NCBI RefSeq assembly: GCF_900129155.1
Contig: NZ_FQVF01000002.1
Location: 248,001 to 312,000, forward strand
Source: Marinomonas polaris DSM 16579
GTDB taxonomy: Bacteria; Pseudomonadota; Gammaproteobacteria; Pseudomonadales; Marinomonadaceae
Length of the DNA stretch: 64,000 nucleotides
Reading direction: 5' to 3'
The notes under the pieces are model-generated. The model made no database searches. It was not told where the DNA came from and saw only the letters and a list, made by a program, of their open reading frames with translations. Shown piece by piece: positions 57,537-64,000 of the stretch. How positions within the stretch are numbered: the first letter of the stretch is position 1; the number at the start of each line of letters is the position of its first letter. A program made the translations under genes and the position numbers.

Positions 57537-57555
57537 AGAATACTGAGGTTTTATT

Positions 57556-59217
57556 ATGAATGAATCATTCCGTAATGCACCGTTTTTTCTGGGTGACACC
57601 GAGCTTACTTGGGTGAATAAAACCTATTCAGAGCTAACGTTAGAGCAAAAAGTAGGGCAACTGTTTAATCTTATTGTTAGAGCAAATTCCGCAGAAGAGT
57701 TGTCTCTTATTGATACGATTCAGCCTGGTGCGGTGACTAAGTTTGTCGGGCAAGATCTTGATACCGAAGTAAAGATGATGAATCAGCTGCGCAGTCATTC
57801 TGTCATTCCGCTTTTGGTGAGTGGTGACCTTGAAGGCGGTGGCATGAGCTTTCCTTTCGGTGCTCAAGTACCAAACCAGCTTGGTCTTGCTGGGTTGAAA
57901 GATGAGAGTGCGGTGGAATATTGTACCCAAGTGATTGCTCAAGAAGCTAAATTGCTTGGCATTAACTGGTCATTTACTCCGGTTGTTGATATCAACGCTA
58001 AGTTTCGTAGTGCTGTCGTAGGTACACGATCATACGGTAGCGATGTTGATGTTATCGAAAGTATGAGTCGCTCGAATATTACTACTTTCCAAAAAAACGG
58101 TATTGCAGCAACGGCAAAGCATTGGCCGGGGGAGGGGTTCGACGACCGAGATCAGCATCTAGTCACCACAGTAAATCCATTAACTATGTCCGAATGGGAG
58201 GAGCGTTATGGACGACTTTACCGTAGTGCTATCGATAGCAACGTGATGTCGATAATGTCGGCTCACATCGCTTTACCTGAATATGTAAAGACTCATAATG
58301 ACAACCCGGCAGAGTGGTGGCGTCCGGCAAGTGTTAGTAAGTTGCTCAATGAACAACTCTTGCGTGGAGAGCTGGGCTTTAATGGCTTAATTGTCTCAGA
58401 TGCTACTGTGATGGCGGGTTTGAGTAGCTGGACGAAACGTGAAAACGTGGTTGCTGAGATCATTGAAAACGGTTGTGACATGCTGTTGTTTTGCAAGGAC
58501 CCGGTTGAAGATTACGCTTATATGCTTAAAGCCGTGCGTGAAGGTAGAGTATCTGAAACACGCTTAGAGCAATCTGTTATGCGGATCTTAGCGATGAAAG
58601 CCGCTTTGGGCTTGCATGAAAAGCAAGAGGAGATTAGTTCCAGTAAATTTAAGGATATGTTGGCATCAGATTACGCGGACCGAATCCCCGAGCTGAATCG
58701 TCGCACGGTGCATTTGGTAAAAAATCGCGATAATATTTTACCAATCAGTTTAGAACGTCATCAGCGCGTGTTGGTTATTTCTACTGGTATTCGACATGTT
58801 TTTAGTCCTATTCCTGCGCCATTGAGTGTGGCTACCATGCTGAAAAATGAAGGCTTTGAAGTGACAGAGTTTCAAACAGGTATGGCATTAAATGTGAAAG
58901 AGTATGATTTGTTGCTCTATCTTAACGCTGATGAATCTATGTTGGTAAAGTCGCACATTTACATTGATTGGATGGCATTACACGATGGTTTTGGTAATGC
59001 CATGTATCGTCCTTGGGTCGATATTCCGACGGTAATGGTATCTTTTGGTCATCCTTATCTTTTGTACGACGCACCTAAAGTGCCAGTATACATTAATGCC
59101 TATAGTCCTTTATTGGAGGTTCAGAAGGCGGTCGTGGAAGGCTTGTTAGGACGGTTAAGCTTTAATTCTAATGCTGCTATTGATCCATTCTGTGGGTTAG
59201 AGCAACTACGTTATTGA
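57556..59217 (+). CDS. Glycoside hydrolase family 3 protein (beta-N-acetylhexosaminidase-like)
   Basis: Exo-glycosidase of 553 aa without a signal peptide, hence cytoplasmic. The GH3 barrel has GDLEGGGMSFPFG, VVDINAKFRSAVVGTRSYG, the loop KHWPGEGFDDRDQHLV (the D-x-H element used as acid/base by NagZ-type GH3 enzymes) and the nucleophile Asp in GLIVSDATVMAGLSSW (about residue 275). A second alpha/beta domain follows at about 380-550. GAGG precedes the ATG. The combination with the GPH transporter upstream and a FucP/NagP-type transporter nearby suggests GlcNAc-containing disaccharides as substrate; beta-glucosides are an alternative. Confidence 0.88.
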   Translation: MNESFRNAPFFLGDTELTWVNKTYSELTLEQKVGQLFNLIVRANSAEELSLIDTIQPGAVTKFVGQDLDTEVKMMNQLRSHSVIPLLVSGDLEGGGMSFPFGAQVPNQLGLAGLKDESAVEYCTQVIAQEAKLLGINWSFTPVVDINAKFRSAVVGTRSYGSDVDVIESMSRSNITTFQKNGIAATAKHWPGEGFDDRDQHLVTTVNPLTMSEWEERYGRLYRSAIDSNVMSIMSAHIALPEYVKTHNDNPAEWWRPASVSKLLNEQLLRGELGFNGLIVSDATVMAGLSSWTKRENVVAEIIENGCDMLLFCKDPVEDYAYMLKAVREGRVSETRLEQSVMRILAMKAALGLHEKQEEISSSKFKDMLASDYADRIPELNRRTVHLVKNRDNILPISLERHQRVLVISTGIRHVFSPIPAPLSVATMLKNEGFEVTEFQTGMALNVKEYDLLLYLNADESMLVKSHIYIDWMALHDGFGNAMYRPWVDIPTVMVSFGHPYLLYDAPKVPVYINAYSPLLEVQKAVVEGLLGRLSFNSNAAIDPFCGLEQLRY

Positions 59218-59240
59218 TTGATAGTTAGCTTAATAAAAAG

Positions 59241-59275
59241 AACCCCCAATGTTGGTTGTCCAACTATTGGGGGTC
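59241..59275 (+). terminator. Terminator-like hairpin after the GH3 gene
   Basis: Nested stem: ACCCCCAA with TTGGGGGT, and GTTGG with CCAAC inside, loop TTGT. There is no T-run, so it may be a transcript-end stabiliser rather than an intrinsic terminator. Confidence 0.65.
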
Positions 59276-59301
59276 ACTTCAGAGATTAATGTGCACAGGC
59301 T

Positions 59302-59380
59302 CTTTTTTTGTTTGCTGACTTTGTGTGCGAACTCGCTTATGATGGTCCGTTGTGGTGCAAATCCACCGCTCGAATTGGAA
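59302..59380. repeat. Intergenic repeat element, copy B
   Basis: About 85% identical to 48282-48360 without gaps. Here GTGG-loop-CCAC and CGCTC-loop-GAGTG stems are possible. It follows the T-run TCTTTTTTTG, as copy A follows a terminator T-run. The rest of 59381-59552 holds no recognised gene and presumably contains the rnk promoter. Confidence 0.75.
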
Positions 59381-59552
59381 AGAGTGAGTGTTATAAAAAC
59401 AAGGAAGGTTTCCTGCTAGAGCAAATTCCCCTTCCGTTATACTTTTTTACACACTGGAAAAATTTCTGAAGCAAGTCGTAGGTAATGAGTTTACTTACGG
59501 CTTTTTTCTATTTTAAGCAATAGGTTAGACCAAGATAAAGAATAGGTAGATT

Positions 59553-59966
59553 ATGATGCAAAGACCACAAATAACCATTTCATCATTAGATGCTGTGAGA
59601 CTTGAGAAGATACTGGATTCACTAAGTTATTCGCAATTCCCCAACAAAGATGATTTACAGGAGGAGATTAATCGCGCCGAAATTGTTGAGCCACGAGATA
59701 TGCCTGACAATATTGTGACGATGAATTCGACTGTAACATTTAAAGTCTTGTCTTCGGAAAAGGAATTTTCAAAAACCTTAGTATATCCAAAAGATGCTAA
59801 TGGCGCTGAAGACACGGTTTCAGTTTTAGCACCTGTTGGCAGCGCGTTACTTGGTCTAAAGGAAGGTGATCAAATTGATTGGCCTAAGCCAAATGGTGAT
59901 GTGCTGTCGGTAGTTATTATGAAGGTAGACTATCAGCCTGAACGTGCTGGTGAGTTCCAACTTTAG
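59553..59966 (+). CDS. rnk: Regulator of nucleoside diphosphate kinase (GreA/GreB C-terminal-like)
   Basis: RNA-polymerase-binding protein of 137 aa, very similar in pattern to E. coli Rnk (136 aa): IVEPRDMPDNIVTMNSTVTF, KTLVYPKDANGAED, VLAPVGSALLGLKEGDQIDW and the end YQPERAGEFQL. Residues 1 to about 45 form the short coiled-coil and the rest the FKBP-like GreA_GreB domain. Either of two adjacent ATGs (59553, 59556) may be used. Rnk lacks the acidic tip of GreA and competes for the secondary channel. It is flanked by terminators. Confidence 0.95.
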   Translation: MMQRPQITISSLDAVRLEKILDSLSYSQFPNKDDLQEEINRAEIVEPRDMPDNIVTMNSTVTFKVLSSEKEFSKTLVYPKDANGAEDTVSVLAPVGSALLGLKEGDQIDWPKPNGDVLSVVIMKVDYQPERAGEFQL

Positions 59967-60001
59967 GTTTTTTCGTTAGTTAGCGATCAGTTTTTGGTAA
60001 T

Positions 60002-60042
60002 AAAAAATAACCCCTTGCGTTTGACGCTCGGGGTTATTTTTT
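60002..60042. terminator. Bidirectional terminator between rnk and the NRPS gene
   Basis: Long stem AAAATAACCCC / GGGGTTATTTT with an inner GCGT/ACGC stem. A and T tracts on both sides serve both convergent genes. Confidence 0.93.
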
Positions 60043-60060
60043 TAGTCTTGACTGATACCG

Positions 60061-63000
60061 TTAATTTACTTTGGTTTTATGCTTTTCAGCAGATTGCTCA
60101 AGGCGTTCTTTTATAATAGGAGCAATGGCATTTAGCGGTTCAGAATCAAGCATGTCTTGATGCCGACATGAAATGTTATGAGTTTCTATTTCACCTGTGA
60201 TTCTTGAGGCCCAGGCATTGGATTGGTGCTCAAGAATATTACCCATCGAGCCATTCACACTATCTTCAGCGACAAAAAACAGTAAATCTGCATCCACCTT
60301 TCTAGGTTTGAAGCGACCAGCCAGTGCTAAGTTGTTTTCGATTATGGTTTGAACTCTGTCCATAATATTTGTTTGGCTTTTTTGGATATCTTGAACCACA
60401 GACATGGACGAATCATCATAATCTCGCCATAACAACGACGCTAATTCTTCTTTGTTAATAGGCAGCTTTTCCAGTGTGCTGAGATCATAACCTAGAAAGA
60501 GTAGGGCTGCTCTGACAATATCTGCTTCGTTTTTTGGCTGCTGGTAATCGAGTTTGTATGGGTAGCTGTCTAACATACATAAAAAGGACACTGTTTCATC
60601 TTCTGCTTGTAGCTTCTCAGCAATAGCATGAGCAACCAGACCACCAAATGACCAGCCTAGAAGACGGTATGGTCCTTTTGGTTGCACGTTTTTAATTTGC
60701 AATAAATACTCTTCTGCCATTTCTTCTATAGATTCTGGCAAGCGCGCTGCATGGCGCAGCCCCGTTGCTTGGAGGCCAAATACTGGCGTTGATTTAGATA
60801 AGTGACGTAGTAGTCCTGCGTATCCCCAAGCGAGGCCAAGTGCAGGATGAATACAAAATAATGGTGAATCCGTACCGCTAGATTTGATAGGTAGCGTGCA
60901 AATCATAGGATCCCAATCATCACTTCGACTTAAGTAGTCAGAAAGATCGGCAATGGTGGAGGCTTTGAATAAGACACCTAATGGCACTTCAATTAATAAG
61001 TTCTTCTGAATATGATTCAGAATTCTTGTTGCAGATATGGAATCGCCACCAATTTCAAAAAAGTTATCTCGGATACCAACTAGAGTAAGACCTAATGTCT
61101 CAGCCCAAAGGCTAGTGAGCATTTCTTCTAGTTGATTTCTTGGTGGTTCATAACTATTAGATGCGTGCCAAGTTGGTAGAGGTAAGGCTTTTCGGTCTAC
61201 TTTTCCATTTGGTGTTAATGGCATTTCATTTAACAGCATAAAGTGTGCTGGAACCATGTAATCAGGCAGTACATTGATTAGCTGACGACGAAGTTCATTG
61301 GTATCTAGGTTGCTGTCTATTGGTATTACATAGGCAACCAGTTGCTTATCTTCGTTCGGCGACGTTTGAGCTACGACTATGGCTTGAATGACTTCGCGAC
61401 AAGCTAATAATGCAGATTCAATGTCACCAATTTCGATACGGAAGCCGCGAATTTTAATCTGATGATCGTCTCGACCTTGGTATTCTAATACCCCATCTTG
61501 GCGCCAGCGTGCTTTATCTCCCGTGATATATAGGCGGCTGCCTTTTTTGCCATATGGATTAGAGATAAACCGCTCATTTGTTAATTCAGGGCGATTGTAA
61601 TAACCCAGTGCTAAACCATCACCGGCAATATATAGGTCTCCTGTTACGCCTACCGGAACAGGCTCCATTGCGTGGTCTAAAACATACATTTGAGTGTTTA
61701 GCAGAGGTCTACCAATAGGGGGGTGGCGGAGGTCTGTTGGCTTAACCAGTGGCATAATACTCGACCAGATCGTTGTCTCTGTTGGCCCATATAGGTTTAC
61801 AACAGGATGCCCCAAGTTTGACATGATTTGAGCCAGTTGACCTGATAACGCTTCGCCTCCTACCAAAGGCCGAATGCCTTTTAGTTCATTGCTGTATGTC
61901 GGTAATAATGCCTGCCAAAGAGACGGCGTAGCTTGAAGCAAAGTTACGCCTTCTTTGACCGCTAGCTTTGTTAACGCTTGTGGATCGCGAACGGTTTTTC
62001 TATCCGCAATCAGAACAGATGCTCCAACAGTAATAGGCAGGAATAACTCTAAGATAGAAATATCGAATGAAATGGTCGTAACAGCCAGAAATTTATCTTC
62101 GCTAGTAAGGTTGAGCTCTTTTTGCATAGCGTATAAGAAATTCATCAAGGCTTTATGTGAAATTTCTACACCTTTAGGCCGACCCGTAGAGCCTGAAGTA
62201 TAGAGGACATAGGCCGGATTGCTTCCTTGAATTGTTAAGCCAGTAGGATGAGAAACATGTTTGTCTAAGGAAATATCTGAATGTGCGTCATCGATTAATA
62301 TTATCGGCATATCAACTTTGGGTAACTGTCCAATAGCACCATGGCAGCTGAGTATTAACTTGGGATTGGCATCCTCTACTATGCTGCGAAGGCGCTCTAC
62401 TGGAAAGTCAGGATCCAGTGGTAAATACGCAGCTCCAGCTTTTAGTGTACCCAACAAAGCGACTAGCATGTCCGTATTACGTGTTAGTGCAATAGCAACT
62501 AAATCGCTTGGGCAAACTTGTTCTTGTATCAGCTTATTTGCCCAAGCATTAGAAAGTGCATTAAGTTCTGAATAGTTTAAAGTGTTTTGTCCAGAGGCTA
62601 CTGCAATGGCTGTTGGAGTACTGATTACTTTAGCATTAAATGCTTCGACTACGGATTGTTGTGGAATAGAGCATGCCGTATCGTTCCATACATGCAGAAT
62701 TTTGTAGCGCTCACTTTCTGACAATAATGTTGCCTTACTTATAGGGTTGGCAGGTGCCAATACCATTGCGTCTATCAGGCGTTCAAACTGTGCTAAATGG
62801 TTTTCTAGTTCATGTTCTGTGTAACGTGTAGGGTTAGCGTCAAACTCTACTTTTAAACCATTGTTGTCGTGTCTGTCGAAGATAAAAACGGTAAGATCGT
62901 CGATCAAGGCATTACTTAGGTTATGCAGCGAGGTCGAGCAATTTCCGAATGTTAAGTCATAATTAAAAGGTTCAATGTTAACTCCTAGCGAGGCAATTTG

Positions 63001-64000
63001 CTGACCAGCAGACATTAACCCCAGCTCACGCTTTAGGTCTTCATAACGATATTGCTGATGACGTAGTGCTCTAAGTACTACTTTAGATACTTGTGTTATT
63101 AACTTTTCCAATGTGATTTCAGTAGATAAACTTAAGCGAATAGGCACAGCGTTTGCCATCATTCCAGGTGTACCACGTTGTAATCGTTGGATTCTTGCAG
63201 TAACAGGCATTGCAAAAACTAAATCATTCGCTCCTGTCATACGATAAAAATACGCAGCCACTAAAGCTATTAGAGTTTGCGGTAGGCTGGCGTTTACTTG
63301 TTGCCCAATGGCAATGAGTTTATTAGTCAATTCTTGAGATAATGTTAGAGGTTTGCGTAGCTGCTTTTTATTCTGAGAATGATCTATTCTCTGAGAAAGG
63401 GACGTGGTTTCGGGTAAGTTGATAAGGTTTTCTAGCCAGTACTGACGATCTTTTTTATAGCGTTTGGAAGATTTGTACGCATGTTCACTTTCGACAAGTG
63501 CAGCAAGAGAGCCAAAAGGATTAGGGCCTGCATCTAGATTGTTTAGTAATGCACTGTATATTTCAGCAAGTCTTAGAGTGAGCAAGTTTCCTCCAAAACC
63601 ATCGAGTGCAACGTGATGGCAACGGTGGTACCAGTAATGATGGTTTTCGCCGAGCTTAATCAAAGCACTACGCCACAAAATATCCCCTGGTTTGGTGAGT
63701 GGCCGCATCATGTCCTCCGTCATCCATTTTATTGCTGTTTGATGCGGGCTTTCTGCAGAACTAACGTCCGATAAAGAGAAATAGCCTTCATCTGTTTGAT
63801 AGATGATCTGGAGGATTTTATCGTCTTCTTCGACGATTCGGCTGCGTATGCAATCAGCTTCACTGATGAGTTGTTTAATAGCGGAAGTAAAATGAACTGC
63901 ATCTATTGCCCCCTTTATTTCAAGGTATTCGGCAATATTAAAGGCGGCACCTTGAGGCGCTAGTTTTTGGGCGATCCATTGTCCACGCTGGGCGGTAGAA
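60061..64000 (-). CDS. EntF-like non-ribosomal peptide synthetase module C-A-T-TE (5' end outside the window)
   Basis: At least 1312 codons are open to the window edge; the first visible residues, STAQRGQWIAQKLAP, are the condensation C1 motif, so little is missing if this is one module (EntF is about 1290 aa). Order: C domain with HHVALDGFGG; A domain with LYTSGSTGRPKGVEIS, NLYGPTETTIWSS and PNGKVDRKALPLP; T domain with FFEIGGDSISATRI; thioesterase with GWSFGGLVAHA. Aligned by eye to GrsA, the A-domain pocket reads D-I-L-Q-L-G-L-I-W, the glycine code. A TE ends the line, so it releases the product, probably a catechol- or aryl-capped siderophore. The visible start codon at 63723 lies inside the C domain and is not the true start. 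Confidence 0.93.
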   Translation of the reverse strand, partial: STAQRGQWIAQKLAPQGAAFNIAEYLEIKGAIDAVHFTSAIKQLISEADCIRSRIVEEDDKILQIIYQTDEGYFSLSDVSSAESPHQTAIKWMTEDMMRPLTKPGDILWRSALIKLGENHHYWYHRCHHVALDGFGGNLLTLRLAEIYSALLNNLDAGPNPFGSLAALVESEHAYKSSKRYKKDRQYWLENLINLPETTSLSQRIDHSQNKKQLRKPLTLSQELTNKLIAIGQQVNASLPQTLIALVAAYFYRMTGANDLVFAMPVTARIQRLQRGTPGMMANAVPIRLSLSTEITLEKLITQVSKVVLRALRHQQYRYEDLKRELGLMSAGQQIASLGVNIEPFNYDLTFGNCSTSLHNLSNALIDDLTVFIFDRHDNNGLKVEFDANPTRYTEHELENHLAQFERLIDAMVLAPANPISKATLLSESERYKILHVWNDTACSIPQQSVVEAFNAKVISTPTAIAVASGQNTLNYSELNALSNAWANKLIQEQVCPSDLVAIALTRNTDMLVALLGTLKAGAAYLPLDPDFPVERLRSIVEDANPKLILSCHGAIGQLPKVDMPIILIDDAHSDISLDKHVSHPTGLTIQGSNPAYVLYTSGSTGRPKGVEISHKALMNFLYAMQKELNLTSEDKFLAVTTISFDISILELFLPITVGASVLIADRKTVRDPQALTKLAVKEGVTLLQATPSLWQALLPTYSNELKGIRPLVGGEALSGQLAQIMSNLGHPVVNLYGPTETTIWSSIMPLVKPTDLRHPPIGRPLLNTQMYVLDHAMEPVPVGVTGDLYIAGDGLALGYYNRPELTNERFISNPYGKKGSRLYITGDKARWRQDGVLEYQGRDDHQIKIRGFRIEIGDIESALLACREVIQAIVVAQTSPNEDKQLVAYVIPIDSNLDTNELRRQLINVLPDYMVPAHFMLLNEMPLTPNGKVDRKALPLPTWHASNSYEPPRNQLEEMLTSLWAETLGLTLVGIRDNFFEIGGDSISATRILNHIQKNLLIEVPLGVLFKASTIADLSDYLSRSDDWDPMICTLPIKSSGTDSPLFCIHPALGLAWGYAGLLRHLSKSTPVFGLQATGLRHAARLPESIEEMAEEYLLQIKNVQPKGPYRLLGWSFGGLVAHAIAEKLQAEDETVSFLCMLDSYPYKLDYQQPKNEADIVRAALLFLGYDLSTLEKLPINKEELASLLWRDYDDSSMSVVQDIQKSQTNIMDRVQTIIENNLALAGRFKPRKVDADLLFFVAEDSVNGSMGNILEHQSNAWASRITGEIETHNISCRHQDMLDSEPLNAIAPIIKERLEQSAEKHKTKVN

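Noticed and set aside
63721..63723. ATG at 63723 as the start of the NRPS gene
   Set aside because: The frame stays open for another 92 codons to the window edge, and these encode the N-terminal part of the condensation domain, including the C1 motif.

Overview
The window is chromosomal DNA of a Gram-negative, heterotrophic, probably marine gammaproteobacterium. The overall style (moderately low G+C, FadBA and ETF operons, an Rnk homologue closest in pattern to the E. coli protein, an inositol catabolic cluster, siderophore NRPS) suits Marinomonas or a close relative in the Oceanospirillales. That placement is inference from gene content; there is no rRNA in the window to settle it.

Layout. 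1-6144: the end of an enoyl-CoA hydratase gene, then etfB-etfA-fadB-fadA, a fatty acid beta-oxidation block with its electron-transfer flavoprotein. 6325-9969: a D-2-hydroxyacid dehydrogenase, a small exported protein of unknown function, and a chemoreceptor whose periplasmic sensor module is duplicated in tandem. 10168-13933: a tight codB-pucR-codA cytosine uptake and deamination operon on the minus strand. 14299-19722: katG, a dCache chemoreceptor, a DUF2127 membrane protein and a YpeA-type acetyltransferase. 19719-33668: a complete myo-inositol catabolic region with an RpiR regulator, a three-part sugar ABC transporter, a Gfo/Idh oxidoreductase, and iolC (fused to DUF2090), iolD, iolE, iolA, iolB and iolG. 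33735-35361: a DUF748 protein and a thioesterase. 35463-42303: a minus-strand operon with a Fe3+/AfuA-type ABC transporter, an inositol-monophosphatase-family enzyme, a dual-specificity-type phosphatase and a LacI regulator, preceded by a perfect 20-bp palindrome. 42509-46570: a Qnr-like pentapeptide-repeat protein, an isochorismatase-family hydrolase, a small conserved protein and a Zn/Cd/Pb P-type ATPase behind a MerR-type promoter. 46934-59217: a carbohydrate locus (FucP-type transporter, AraC regulator, GPH transporter, GH3 glycosidase) interrupted by a block of about 6.8 kb (SMP-30, YdcZ-type transporter, amidohydrolase, LysR, NimT/NimR-like pair) bounded by a 161-bp direct repeat of the 3' end of the fucP-like gene. 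59553-64000: rnk and an EntF-like NRPS module (C-A-T-TE) that runs off the window and whose A domain reads as glycine-specific.

How parts work together. The iol genes encode every step from myo-inositol to acetyl-CoA and DHAP except a separate aldolase, which the DUF2090 half of IolC probably supplies. The neighbouring 35-42 kb operon joins an organic-phosphate-type importer to two different phosphatases. The strongest new idea in the window is that it feeds the iol pathway by importing and dephosphorylating inositol phosphates (or another phosphorylated polyol). Other points worth checking are a cytosine deaminase with Ser at the position equivalent to E. coli Asp314, an amidohydrolase that seems to lack one metal-binding His, and a tandem AraC-type operator before the GPH-GH3 pair. 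No tRNA, rRNA, CRISPR array or intact insertion sequence was seen.
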